From Caldibacillus thermoamylovorans (GTDB lineage Bacteria; Bacillota; Bacilli; Bacillales; Caldibacillaceae): a DNA stretch of 37,252 nucleotides. Positions within the stretch are counted from its first letter, which is position 1; every line of letters starts with the position of its first letter. The stretch lies in the NCBI RefSeq assembly GCF_000751775.1, contig NZ_CCRF01000001.1, positions 1-37,252 on the forward strand. The letters run 5' to 3'. Under the pieces are notes generated by a model. The model made no database searches, was not told where the DNA came from, and was given only the letters and a program-made list of their open reading frames with translations. The position numbers and the translations under genes were made by a program. Shown here piece after piece: positions 11,986 through 21,974 of this stretch.

Positions 11986-12039
11986 TTAAAAGTCGCTTTT
12001 AAAAGCAGAAATAAATATTATTATAAAAATAAATAGTAG

Positions 12040-12068
12040 TTGACAATCAATAATATTAAATGTATAAT
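12040..12068 (+). promoter_or_regulatory. rRNA-type promoter P2, full consensus
   Basis: TTGACA (12040-12045), a 17-bp spacer and TATAAT (12063-12068) are a perfect consensus promoter. Together with P1, 83 bp upstream, this gives the tandem arrangement usual for rRNA operons, so the orphan 5S downstream is probably strongly transcribed. Confidence 0.85.
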
Positions 12069-12425
12069 AATATAGCTGCTTAATTGAACGAGGACTCTGA
12101 ATAATCTTCCTTGAATAAGCATCGCACGAAGAAAATGCGAATGCATTTTCGAGGAAAAGGAAATACGGCGAAGTAATGAGCCGATGTTGACTTATCGTAG
12201 TGGATGAGTGTGAAGTGGCGCTAGTCGCTAGGAGCCGAAGCAAGACAGATAAGAACGTTACTCGGAAAATTGCCTTACGTTATCTAGTTTTGAGAGAATG
12301 AAAAATTCTCCTGCATTTTTAAATTAAATCATACGGATATGTCTGCTCCTGCGCCGAAGTAAATTTCGAGGAAGATAATCCTCAGCTCGTCGCAAGCCAG
12401 CAGAGAAGCATATTCGATGTAGTAG
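12069..12425 (+). other. rRNA operon leader/spacer remnant without 16S or 23S
   Basis: This 357-bp stretch between promoter P2 and the 5S gene holds no reading frame on either strand that I believe. It contains pieces typical of rRNA leaders and spacers, including GTTATCTAGTTTTGAGAGAA at about 12278, several small inverted repeats around TTCGAGGAA elements at about 12150 and 12365, and a segment just before 5S (12397-12425) related to the dispersed 132-bp repeat. No stretch recognisable as 16S or 23S rRNA remains. It is probably the fused leader and 23S-5S spacer after deletion of the large rRNA genes. Confidence 0.6.
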
Positions 12426-12542
<117 letters not shown>

Positions 12543-12546
12543 AGAG

Positions 12547-12578
12547 TAAAGGACAGTGAATTTTACTGTCCTTTTTTT
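12547..12578 (+). terminator. rRNA operon terminator after orphan 5S
   Basis: AAAGGACAGT (12548-12557) pairs with ACTGTCCTTT (12565-12574) and the T run continues to 12578. The stem core is almost the same as that of the terminator after the decayed 5S at 26345-26374. Confidence 0.9.
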
Positions 12579-12665
12579 AATAGAAAAATAAGAAAAGCAA
12601 TACGGCTGTGAAAATCATGTAGCGAGCTTTGTGCAATCTATTCAAATTCCTTAGAAGGTATCATG

Positions 12666-13649
12666 TCAAAATTTATTCTGTCCGTGAAAGTAACTCCATA
12701 GGTATTGATCAATGAGTAAAGGGATTTTTTTTGTTGAGATATTTAAATATTGTACGATTAGTGGGTACTCGATTGACGGCTTATGATGAATAAGTTCTGA
12801 CCACCATTCAATTTCGTATCTAGCAATCATTCCTAAATGATATAATATTAAATAATGGATCATTAGTTCCGGATAAAAAGATAATTCTTTATCATTTTGT
12901 AAAAGAAAATAGGAATGTTTCTCTATATGAAATCGGAAGGGTAAAATTTCTGTTATGGTGCTATGATTTTCCTCAATATAAAATTTTATTATTGATGGAT
13001 CACCGATAAACTGAATATTTTTATTTGTATTCGATTGGAAGAAGGTTTTAAAACGGTCGGATGTCATTTTAAAAAAATCAAGAACCGATTCAGGAAGTGA
13101 AAAATATTTGCCATCATAGTCAATTGGTAATCCATGATTGTGCCCAGTCCAAATAGCGAAGTAATCAATTAACTCCGGAATTTCCTTTAATAATGACTCT
13201 ACCGTTAACTTTTTCCCTTCTAAATGTTTCATATGGAACATTTTGTCGGAAAAATGCGGGAACAAACCATTTTTTTGTAATTTAACCTCATCCTTTAAGT
13301 ATATATAATTTTGCTTTTTCCTTTTTCGTGTTGAAACACCATGGGCCAAAACAAGACTTGATTCGGGATAGTCCGGGTCAACCGATAATACACATGCTTT
13401 AAGTAGAAAAACGAGTCCATAAAAGAGTAAAATAGGCTTAATATTTAATGAAGACCGTTCTGTTTGCTCAAAAAAGGTAATTCCTTGTTCGATGTAAGAA
13501 ATAAAAGAAAAACTGTTTTCATAACTTTTCTTTTTTGCATCAATGATCTTTCTTTTATTATAAGTATGGAAAAGAAATTGCCGGGAAGTTTCTTCAGATG
13601 ATAAGTAAAGATATTTTTTTAAAAGAGATGATGAAAAACTTGCAGACAA
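12666..13649 (-). CDS. yaaC: YaaC-family protein of unknown function
   Basis: This 327-residue protein, transcribed leftward against its neighbours, fills the place of yaaC between the first rRNA operon and guaB in B. subtilis and has a similar length. The function is unknown for the family. The sequence is rich in Phe, Tyr and Lys, has no signal peptide and no clear membrane segment or catalytic motif; recognisable stretches include LAHGVSTRKRKKQNYIYLKD and the C-terminal HYLILYHLGMIARYE. The start is a TTG at 13647-13649, with a GGGGG ribosome site (minus strand) ten bases ahead. The assignment rests on position, orientation and general pattern more than on a motif. Confidence 0.82.
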   Translation of the reverse strand: MSASFSSSLLKKYLYLSSEETSRQFLFHTYNKRKIIDAKKKSYENSFSFISYIEQGITFFEQTERSSLNIKPILLFYGLVFLLKACVLSVDPDYPESSLVLAHGVSTRKRKKQNYIYLKDEVKLQKNGLFPHFSDKMFHMKHLEGKKLTVESLLKEIPELIDYFAIWTGHNHGLPIDYDGKYFSLPESVLDFFKMTSDRFKTFFQSNTNKNIQFIGDPSIIKFYIEENHSTITEILPFRFHIEKHSYFLLQNDKELSFYPELMIHYLILYHLGMIARYEIEWWSELIHHKPSIEYPLIVQYLNISTKKIPLLIDQYLWSYFHGQNKF

Positions 13650-13693
13650 AATATAACCCCCAATTCTGAAAAATGCAATTTATTGAAAGCTCC

Positions 13694-13722
13694 TTGACAG
13701 TATTTTATCCAATTGGTAACCT
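13694..13722 (+). promoter_or_regulatory. Likely guaB promoter
   Basis: A perfect TTGACA (13694-13699) lies 17 bp before a weak -10 match, TAACCT (13717-13722). It ends about 35 bp before the guaB start and is the only candidate in the yaaC-guaB gap. Confidence 0.45.
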
Positions 13723-13753
13723 ACTAATAATAATTTTTTCTGGAGGCGCATAA

Positions 13754-15223
<1,470 letters not shown>

Positions 15224-15242
15224 CTGTTTTTATAAAATCATA

Positions 15243-15272
15243 AAAATCCCATGAAAAAATGGGATTTTTTTC
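15243..15272 (+). terminator. Rho-independent terminator after guaB
   Basis: AAAATCCCAT (15243-15252) pairs perfectly with ATGGGATTTT (15259-15268), followed by more T residues. The flanking A and T runs would let it work in both directions. Confidence 0.88.
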
Positions 15273-15357
15273 TGCCCCATTAGAGTCTATTTTTTTAAAA
15301 AAAGATATGTTACACTAAAAATTAGTGTTTCAAGTTAATCTGTTGGAGGGAATATCG

Positions 15358-16680
15358 TTGTTTAAAAAGAAAAAGCCAATAATGATATACATGATAATCA
15401 GTTTTCTACTAATGGCCATGTTGCCTTTCGGAGGGAAACAAGTTTCAGCTGAGACCGATTCTCTTAATTTGAAAGGATCTGCTGCTATTTTAGTAGATGG
15501 GAACACCGGAAAAGTTTTATATGAAAAAAATGCTGATGAACTGCTTGGTGTGGCAAGTATGTCAAAAATGATGACTGAGTATATTGTTTTAGAAGCAATT
15601 AAAGAGGGAAAAATAAGCTGGGATCAAAAGGTTACCATCAGTAAATTTATTCACGATTTATCCAGTCCGAGTTTAGGTGTTTCAACAGTTGGATTAACCG
15701 AGGGAGAAACTTATACGGTTAAAGAATTATATGAATCGATGGCTATTCATTCTGCAAATGCTTCGACCGTAGCACTGGCTGAATTAGTAGGTGGTTCCGA
15801 GGAAAATTTTGTTAAATTAATGAATGAGAAGGCAAAAAAACTTGGTTTAAAAGATTACTATTTTGTTAATTCATCTGGTTTAAATAATGCAGATATGTTG
15901 GGAAATCATCCTGAAGGTACGGATGCAAATGATGAAAATAAAATGTCAGCACGTGCAACTGCCAAATTAGCCTATCGATTAATCAATGATTTTCCGGAAG
16001 TGTTACAAATTGCCAGCAAACCGGTTTTGAATTTTCGTGGTGAAGAATTTAAAAATTTCAACTGGATGCTTCCTGGTTTGGTTTATGAATACGAAGGTGT
16101 GGATGGTTTAAAAACAGGATCCACCGCATATGCAGGTTATAATTTTACTGCAACTGCAGAAAGAAACGGCCAACGCTTAATTTCTGTCATCATGAAGACA
16201 GGTTCACAACAAGAACGGTTTGAAGAAACAAAAAAACTTCTTGATTACGGGTTTAATAATTTTTCAAAAGAACAATTGTTCCCTAAAAACCATGCTGTAA
16301 AGGGAAAAACTTCTTTACCGGTAGTAAAAGGGAAAGAAGACTCTGTTAAAATTGCTACGAAAGAACCGTTAAGTTTAGTTATAAAAAATGGAGAAAAGGA
16401 ACAATATAAACCTAAACTGGTTCTTGATGAAAAGAAAATAAATAAAGAGGGTAAGTTGACAGCACCGGTCAAAAAAGGGGAAGTTGTCGGCTATGTTACT
16501 TATCAATACAGTGGAGATGATTCAGGATTTTTATATCCGGACCAAACAGTAAAGGTTGATGTGGTTGCCAAAGAAAAAGTTGAAAAAGCAAATTGGTTTG
16601 TCTTAATGTTCAGAGGCATGGGTGGCTTTTTCGGAAACCTTTGGGATGGCATTACATCGAAAGTTTCTTCTTGGTTTTAG
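15358..16680 (+). CDS. dacA: D-alanyl-D-alanine carboxypeptidase DacA (PBP5)
   Basis: DacA removes the terminal D-Ala from peptidoglycan pentapeptides at the outer membrane face during growth. From the TTG start at 15358 the protein is 440 residues (443 in B. subtilis). It has a signal peptide (MFKKKKPIMIYMIISFLLMA, with cleavage likely after the VSA at about 30), and the penicillin-binding motifs Ser67-x-x-Lys70 (SMSK), Ser132-Ala-Asn134 and Lys252-Thr-Gly254 in canonical spacing. A beta-rich second domain and a C-terminal amphipathic anchor (residues about 418-440, ending SKVSSWF) complete the PBP5 plan. GGAGGG at 15344-15349 fixes the start; an upstream in-frame GTG at 15325 has no ribosome site. 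pdxS and pdxT, which follow dacA in B. subtilis, are absent here. Confidence 0.97.
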   Translation: MFKKKKPIMIYMIISFLLMAMLPFGGKQVSAETDSLNLKGSAAILVDGNTGKVLYEKNADELLGVASMSKMMTEYIVLEAIKEGKISWDQKVTISKFIHDLSSPSLGVSTVGLTEGETYTVKELYESMAIHSANASTVALAELVGGSEENFVKLMNEKAKKLGLKDYYFVNSSGLNNADMLGNHPEGTDANDENKMSARATAKLAYRLINDFPEVLQIASKPVLNFRGEEFKNFNWMLPGLVYEYEGVDGLKTGSTAYAGYNFTATAERNGQRLISVIMKTGSQQERFEETKKLLDYGFNNFSKEQLFPKNHAVKGKTSLPVVKGKEDSVKIATKEPLSLVIKNGEKEQYKPKLVLDEKKINKEGKLTAPVKKGEVVGYVTYQYSGDDSGFLYPDQTVKVDVVAKEKVEKANWFVLMFRGMGGFFGNLWDGITSKVSSWF

Positions 16681-16704
16681 TTAATCATTTATGTTTAGGT
16701 TATT

Positions 16705-16733
16705 TTGATTCTTTATTGATGTTCAGATAAAAT
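16705..16733 (+). promoter_or_regulatory. Promoter of the serS T-box transcript
   Basis: TTGATT (16705-16710), a 17-bp spacer and TAAAAT (16728-16733) lie immediately before the T-box leader. Confidence 0.65.
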
Positions 16734-16739
16734 AATGAA

Positions 16740-16987
16740 TTTCATACAGTTAATTCGATGACAGGAAATAGTAACAAGTTCATTTGTTTTAAGAGAACTG
16801 ATGGTTTGGTGCAAATCAGCGGCAAATGCTTGTGAATCCATCCTTGAGAGTGGTACTGAAAGGGACAAGTAAGTACTGCCGGCAAAAACCGTTATAATAC
16901 CGAGAGGCAAGTATACGAATGCTTGCAATTAGGGTGGCAACGCGGATATGAAACTTCCGTCCCTTCATTGGGATGGGAGTTTTTTTC
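16740..16987 (+). promoter_or_regulatory. T-box riboswitch controlling serS
   Basis: This leader senses uncharged tRNA-Ser and lets transcription continue into serS when serine charging is low. Visible parts are the AGTA element (about 16769), the distal Stem I loop segment GATGGTTTGGTGCAAATC (about 16800-16817), the specifier region GTGAATCCA with a UCC serine codon at 16837-16839, and the T-box AGGGTGGCAACGCGG at 16931-16945, which pairs with the tRNA acceptor end. The terminator arms are 16952-16963 and 16970-16981, followed by T residues to 16986. The specifier choice is by position in Stem I and by the downstream gene. Confidence 0.93.
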
Positions 16988-17038
16988 ATTACGACACTTT
17001 CTTCCTATAAAAATTTTGAATGAATCGGGGGTATGAAT

Positions 17039-18313
17039 ATGTTTGATATTAAACTTCTTAGAAAGAATTTAGCAGAAGTAAAGGCAAAACTTGAACATCG
17101 CGGTGAGGATTTAACTGATTTGGATAAGTTCAGTACATTGGATCAAAAGCGGCGGCAATTAATTATTGAAAGTGAACAATTAAAGAAAAAGAGAAATGAT
17201 GTATCAGAACAAATTGCTATTTTAAAGAAAGAGAAGAAAAATACCGACGCTCTTATTGGCGAAATGCGTGAAGTAGGTGAAAAAATTAAAAAACTGGATG
17301 ATGAATTACGGGGAATTGAAGAAGAATTACAAACCCTTCTTTTATCCATTCCAAATTTGCCACATGAATCCGTCCCAATTGGTGATTCTGAGGACGATAA
17401 TGTAGAAATCCGTAAGTGGGGAGTTCTTCCGCAATTTGATTTTAAACCAAAACCGCATTGGGATGTTGCAACTGAATTAGGGATCATTGATTTTGAACGT
17501 GCGGCAAAGGTGACGGGAAGTCGTTTTACTTTCTTAAAAGGTCAAGGGGCTAAATTGGAACGTGCATTGATTAGCTTTATGCTTGATCTTCACACGGAAG
17601 AGCACGGTTATACAGAAATGTTGCCACCGTATTTAGTTAATCGTGCAAGTTTAACAGGAACCGGTCAATTACCAAAATTTGAAGAAGATGCATTTCTTGT
17701 TGAAAAAGAAGATTATTTCCTGATTCCAACTGCAGAAGTACCTGTGACCAATTATCATCGAGATGAAATCTTATCAGGTGAAGAATTGCCTTTGAATTAT
17801 GTTGCCTATAGTGCATGTTTTCGTTCAGAAGCGGGATCTGCCGGTCGTGATACGAGAGGATTGATCCGTCAACACCAATTTAATAAAGTTGAACTAGTAA
17901 AATTTGTAAAACCGGAAGATTCTTATGAGGAATTAGAAAAGTTAACCGGACATGCAGAAAAAGTATTACAACTGCTCAAGTTACCGTATCGGGTCATGAG
18001 TATGTGTACTGCGGATTTAGGATTTACAGCAGCAAAAAAATATGATTTAGAAGTATGGTTGCCAAGTTACAATACTTATCGGGAAATCTCTTCTTGCAGT
18101 AATTTTGAAGACTTCCAAGCAAGAAGGGCGAATATCCGTTTTAGAAGAGAACCAAAGGGAAAACCGGAATTTGTCCATACACTGAATGGTTCCGGATTAG
18201 CAATTGGACGTACGGCTGCTGCAATTTTGGAAAATTACCAACAAGCAGATGGAAGAGTGTTGATACCGGAAGTTTTACAACCTTATATGGGTGGAAAAGA
18301 ATATATCGGATAA
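17039..18313 (+). CDS. serS: Seryl-tRNA synthetase
   Basis: SerS is the class II synthetase that charges tRNA-Ser. The 424-residue protein (425 in B. subtilis) has an N-terminal antiparallel coiled coil (about 30-105, rich in Glu, Lys and Leu) that grips the long variable arm of tRNA-Ser. The catalytic core carries motif 2 [20 protein letters not shown] from residue 261 and motif 3 [18 protein letters not shown] from residue 384. The start is set at ATG 17039 rather than 17033: GGGGG ends at 17031, which is too close to 17033 but well placed for 17039, and MFDIKLLR aligns with the usual family start. It is controlled by the T-box upstream and followed by a terminator at 18401. Confidence 0.97.
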   Translation: MFDIKLLRKNLAEVKAKLEHRGEDLTDLDKFSTLDQKRRQLIIESEQLKKKRNDVSEQIAILKKEKKNTDALIGEMREVGEKIKKLDDELRGIEEELQTLLLSIPNLPHESVPIGDSEDDNVEIRKWGVLPQFDFKPKPHWDVATELGIIDFERAAKVTGSRFTFLKGQGAKLERALISFMLDLHTEEHGYTEMLPPYLVNRASLTGTGQLPKFEEDAFLVEKEDYFLIPTAEVPVTNYHRDEILSGEELPLNYVAYSACFRSEAGSAGRDTRGLIRQHQFNKVELVKFVKPEDSYEELEKLTGHAEKVLQLLKLPYRVMSMCTADLGFTAAKKYDLEVWLPSYNTYREISSCSNFEDFQARRANIRFRREPKGKPEFVHTLNGSGLAIGRTAAAILENYQQADGRVLIPEVLQPYMGGKEYIG

Positions 18314-18400
18314 ACGCTGGTTCATATAATAATGGAAATCAGCGAGGAGTTTACCTGTTGTGGGTATTAAATTTTATTCAGGACTTTTGCAGTTAAATTG

Positions 18401-18452
18401 ATGAAAAAACAGCCATGAACCCGCGTAATTACGAGGTTTTTGGCTGTTTTCA
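18401..18452 (+). terminator. Rho-independent terminator after serS
   Basis: AAAACAGCCA (18406-18415) pairs with TGGCTGTTTT (18441-18450), with an inner hairpin in between (GAACC with GGTTTT). A and T runs on either side suggest it works in both directions. Confidence 0.8.
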
Positions 18453-18536
18453 TTTGTCAAAAAGTTGTAGTGTTAGTAATCTTTTTGTACACCGCCTTAT
18501 GTTATAAATTTCTTGATCTTCATGATTGTGACTACA

Positions 18537-18565
18537 TTGACTTTTTATTTTTGCCATGATAATAT
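18537..18565 (+). promoter_or_regulatory. tRNA-Ser promoter
   Basis: TTGACT (18537-18542), a 17-bp spacer and TAATAT (18560-18565) end 15 bp before the tRNA. Confidence 0.7.
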
Positions 18566-18580
18566 ACTTTTGGTCGTGAT

Positions 18581-18673
18581 GGAGGAGTACCCAAGTCTGG
18601 CTGAAGGGGTCGGTCTTGAAAACCGAGAGGCGGGTTAAACCGCGCGGGGGTTCGAATCCCTCCTCCTCCGCCA
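18581..18673 (+). tRNA. tRNA-Ser (anticodon TGA)
   Basis: This is a 93-nt type II tRNA with acceptor arms GGAGGAG and CTCCTCC, anticodon loop CTTGAAA with TGA at 18617-18619, a long GC-rich variable arm (GCGGGTTAAACCGCGC region) and a T loop TTCGAAT. CCA is encoded at 18671-18673. It has its own promoter and terminator and sits after serS as in B. subtilis. Confidence 0.96.
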
Positions 18674-18709
18674 TATTATTGATAACAACGCATAATAATT
18701 GGAGAATGA

Positions 18710-18750
18710 AAAAAACGGTCTTTAGGGAGAATCTCTAAAGGCCGTTTTTT
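18710..18750 (+). terminator. Terminator between tRNA-Ser and dck
   Basis: AAAACGGTCTTTAG (18712-18725) pairs with CTAAAGGCCGTTTT (18735-18748) with one G-U pair. A and T flanks on both sides make it suitable for ending both the tRNA and the leftward dck transcript. Confidence 0.85.
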
Positions 18751-18787
18751 CCATACGTGGCAGTGAAGGTATTCCGGAATACAAAGC

Positions 18788-19447
18788 TTAGGCTCCTTTA
18801 CTATTAAGGATAAATGACATTTTACTAACAATTTCTTCAATTGATTGATTATTGTCAAACACATCATAATCATGAATATCTAACCGGAGAATCGGACATG
18901 CATGAAAGGTATTGATCCATTCTTCATAACGTTCATACATTTCCAGCCAATATTCAACCGGCGTGTTTTGCTCCATTGGCCTTCCCCTTTCTTTAATCCG
19001 GGCAAGAACGTCATCAATTGAACCTCTTAAATAAATTAAAAGAGTCGGATGCTGAAAAAAAGGAGTCATCACCATTGCATCAAATAAATTCTTATATGTT
19101 TTGTAATCTATTTCCGTCATATTTCCTTTTTCATAATGCATTTTTGCAAATATCCCGCTATCTTCATAAATAGACCGATCCTGTACAAATCCACCCCCAT
19201 ATTCGAACATCCGCTTTTGTTCTTTAAATCGTTCACCTAAAAAGTAAATTTGCAAAGGAAAACTCCATTTTTTAAAATCACGATAAAATTTCTCTAAGTA
19301 TGGGTTATTATCCACCTTTTCAAGTGATGCTCGGAAATCAAGAGCTGAAGCCAGTGCCTTTGTAAGTGTAGATTTACCGACACCAACCGTCCCTGCAATT
19401 GTAATCACGGCTCGACTAGGTATATTGTATTTTTCCCGTAAATTCAT
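18788..19447 (-). CDS. dck: Deoxyadenosine/deoxycytidine kinase
   Basis: This salvage kinase phosphorylates deoxyadenosine and deoxycytidine. The 219-residue protein has the P-loop GTVGVGKST at 19-27, the substrate segment EKVDNNPYLEKFYRDF, the DRS-type motif QDRSIYEDSGIFAKMH and the lid ERGRPME. Similarity to B. subtilis Dck (217 residues) runs through the whole chain and is stronger than to its sister Dgk, which is encoded beside dck in B. subtilis but missing here. The ATG at 19445-19447 (minus strand) follows an AAGGAG site. The gene is transcribed leftward, toward the terminator at 18710-18750, downstream of yaaH on the same strand. Confidence 0.93.
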   Translation of the reverse strand: MNLREKYNIPSRAVITIAGTVGVGKSTLTKALASALDFRASLEKVDNNPYLEKFYRDFKKWSFPLQIYFLGERFKEQKRMFEYGGGFVQDRSIYEDSGIFAKMHYEKGNMTEIDYKTYKNLFDAMVMTPFFQHPTLLIYLRGSIDDVLARIKERGRPMEQNTPVEYWLEMYERYEEWINTFHACPILRLDIHDYDVFDNNQSIEEIVSKMSFILNSKGA

Positions 19448-19550
19448 TTCTCATATACTCCTTCAGCTGTTATGGGCAAGTAGTATGATGCCTGTTCGAT
19501 CATTACTTAATTAAGTATACTTGATTATGGGTCAATTACAATCGTTTAAA

Positions 19551-20831
19551 CTATCGTTTTCTTACATCAAAATTTTCTGCAATTAACAACCAATTTTGCG
19601 GGAAAGAAAGACCAAGTTTCCAATAACTGATTCCTCGTAAATTTAATTCTTTAATAAGATCAAATTTTGCTTGTATACTTCGAGCATCCTCAAACCAAAC
19701 TCGATGTTCTTGCCCATTTGCACCTCTATAGTTAAAAAATGGTGCTTGTGCTTGGGTATCATATTGGATGGGAACATTATTTTGAGCTGCTAACTGGATT
19801 GCCTGTTGCGGACTGACGGCACGAGCAACAGTGCCAGGTCGAAAGGGAAGTGTCCAGTCATATCCGTATAAGTTTTGCCCCATTAAGATTTTTTCTGAAG
19901 GCATTTCGGTAATTGCGTACTCTAAAACATCACGAACGGGCCCGATTGGTGAGACTGCCATTGGTGGACCGCCACTATAGCCCCATTCGTAGGTCATAAT
20001 GACGACAAAATCAACAATTTCTCCATGAGCTCGATAATCATGTGCTTCATACCAACGTCCGGGTTGATCCGCTCTCGTTTTGGGTGCTAAAGCAGTGGAC
20101 AAGAGCCATCCTTCCCTGCTAAATCGATCTTTCGCTCTTCGTAAAAAACGATTGTATGCCTCCCTGTCCTCTGGTCGTAAATACTCAAAATCAAAATGAA
20201 TATCACGAAAACCGAGCCTTTGAGCAGTTGATACGATATTGTTCAAAAAGGTGGTTTGTACGTTTTGATCATTTAATAATATTCTCCCCAATTCATCACT
20301 AAATTGATCGTTTTCTTGATTCGTAATGACCATCATTAACACATTTTGATTTGCCCTTGCAATAGCCGGGAATTGATTTAAAGGGGGCTCCCGTAATGAG
20401 CCGTCACGTAAAGCCTGAAAACTAAAAGGGGCTAAATATGTTAAGTATGGTGCCGCCTCTCTTGCACTGTTTTCTAAATTTGGAGTTACGGTCCCCCGGG
20501 GTTCAACATATGCATTAATTTCTTTTGTTACTTTTGGCAATGGGGGTATATATAGTCTTGTACCGATTGCGAGCGGACTGTTGATAGAGATTTGATTTAT
20601 TGAGGCAAGCTGCTGGATAGTAATTCCAAATCTTTGTGTAATGGAAAATAAACTATCACCCGGTTGAACCCAGTAAAAACGACCGATAATCGGAATGACG
20701 AGCGTCTGACCTACGACAAGGCGATTGGGGTTCGGTATTTCATTTGCTTCAATCAAATCATTAACTGTTGTATTATAGGCTTGTGCAATACCGAACAAAG
20801 ATTGTCCTTGTTGTACAACATGAATTTGCAT
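19551..20831 (-). CDS. yaaH: Spore cortex-lytic N-acetylglucosaminidase YaaH (SleL-like)
   Basis: YaaH/SleL enzymes cut cortex muropeptides during germination and are laid down in the spore during sporulation. The 426-residue protein (427 in B. subtilis) has two LysM peptidoglycan-binding repeats at about 2-47 and 52-96, then a GH18 barrel. The catalytic motif D-x3-D-x-E is seen as DIHFDFE at 210-216, with Glu216 as the likely acid, and MTYEWGYSGGPP and FEDARSIQAKF are further family segments. No signal peptide is visible, as usual for this spore protein. The ATG at 20829-20831 (minus strand) is preferred because GAGGAGGT lies at proper spacing; an ATG six bases upstream sits almost on that site. 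The isochorismatase-like yaaI that follows in B. subtilis is absent. Confidence 0.95.
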   Translation of the reverse strand: MQIHVVQQGQSLFGIAQAYNTTVNDLIEANEIPNPNRLVVGQTLVIPIIGRFYWVQPGDSLFSITQRFGITIQQLASINQISINSPLAIGTRLYIPPLPKVTKEINAYVEPRGTVTPNLENSAREAAPYLTYLAPFSFQALRDGSLREPPLNQFPAIARANQNVLMMVITNQENDQFSDELGRILLNDQNVQTTFLNNIVSTAQRLGFRDIHFDFEYLRPEDREAYNRFLRRAKDRFSREGWLLSTALAPKTRADQPGRWYEAHDYRAHGEIVDFVVIMTYEWGYSGGPPMAVSPIGPVRDVLEYAITEMPSEKILMGQNLYGYDWTLPFRPGTVARAVSPQQAIQLAAQNNVPIQYDTQAQAPFFNYRGANGQEHRVWFEDARSIQAKFDLIKELNLRGISYWKLGLSFPQNWLLIAENFDVRKR

Positions 20832-20949
20832 TACCATACCTCCTCGGAATGACACTACAGAAATTTTATGTTATAAGTTCAAAAAAAGAATTATCGTTTA
20901 TAATTTACATAAGAAATAATCATTTTGTTTTTTATAAGGAGAAGCTTGA

Positions 20950-21423
<474 letters not shown>

Positions 21424-21456
21424 AATACGAGGAAACAATTAACAATGGATAAACCA

Positions 21457-21485
21457 TTGCAATTTTACTAATTCCTTAGTATACT
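21457..21485 (+). promoter_or_regulatory. SRP RNA promoter
   Basis: TTGCAA (21457-21462), a 17-bp spacer and TATACT (21480-21485) are followed by a small inverted repeat, TACGTC and GACGTA, at 21491-21507 just after the expected transcription start. Confidence 0.7.
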
Positions 21486-21526
21486 AAATATACGTCATTA
21501 AGACGTATGAACTTTGGTAGCAAATT

Positions 21527-21795
21527 TGCCGTGCTAGGTGGGGAGGTAGCGGTGCCCTGAACCTGCAATCCGCTCTAGCAGGACTGAACTCCTACCCGAG
21601 GCTGTCTAACTGTAGGGCCTGTCTTACACAAGTGGTGTTGACGTTTGGGTCCTGCGCAATGGGAATCCATGAACCATGTCAGGTCCGGAAGGAAGCAGCA
21701 TTAAGTGGAATCTCTCATGTGCCGCAGGGGTGCCTGAGCTGAGCTAACTATGTAAGCAACGCCTATGGTTAGCAGTCGAAGGTTGGTGCACGGCA
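21527..21795 (+). ncRNA. scr: Signal recognition particle RNA (long Bacillus form, scRNA)
   Basis: This is the RNA core of the SRP that carries Ffh and targets membrane proteins. The domain IV sequence GTCAGGTCCGGAAGGAAGCA (about 21678-21697) is the nearly invariant Ffh-binding site, with the closing GCAGGGGTGCCTGAGC opposite. The ends pair TGCCGTGC (21527-21534) with GCACGGCA (21788-21795), giving 269 nt, close to the 271-nt B. subtilis RNA, which has an Alu domain. The mapped promoter implies a longer precursor that is trimmed. It lies between tadA and dnaX, the standard place. Confidence 0.95.
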
Positions 21796-21818
21796 GTTAC
21801 TTACATAATAGCAATTCA

Positions 21819-21846
21819 AACATCCTATGTTAAGGATGTTTTTTTT
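21819..21846 (+). terminator. Terminator after SRP RNA
   Basis: AACATCCT (21819-21826) pairs with AGGATGTT (21833-21840), followed by six T residues. Confidence 0.88.
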
Positions 21847-21974
21847 ATAGTAAAAGAAATGGGAAATAAGGTATAATAAAAAGACGGATGTTTTGTAATG
21901 TGTTGCTGATAAATTTGAAATGTAACTATGCAACTAAACAATAGGGAAAATTGTTGAAGGGGGAGTATTATTTA

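Noticed and set aside
11986-12243. 85-codon minus-strand frame over the first rRNA leader
   Set aside because: Low-complexity composition, no ribosome site, and it runs through two strong promoters on the other strand.
12069-12425. Unknown structured ncRNA upstream of 5S
   Set aside because: Inverted repeats and leader-like boxes are better explained as rRNA leader and spacer sequence left after the 16S/23S deletion.
18450-18674. 74-codon minus-strand reading frame beginning MAEEEGFEPPRG
   Set aside because: It is antisense to tRNA-Ser; the same kind of false protein from a reversed tRNA.
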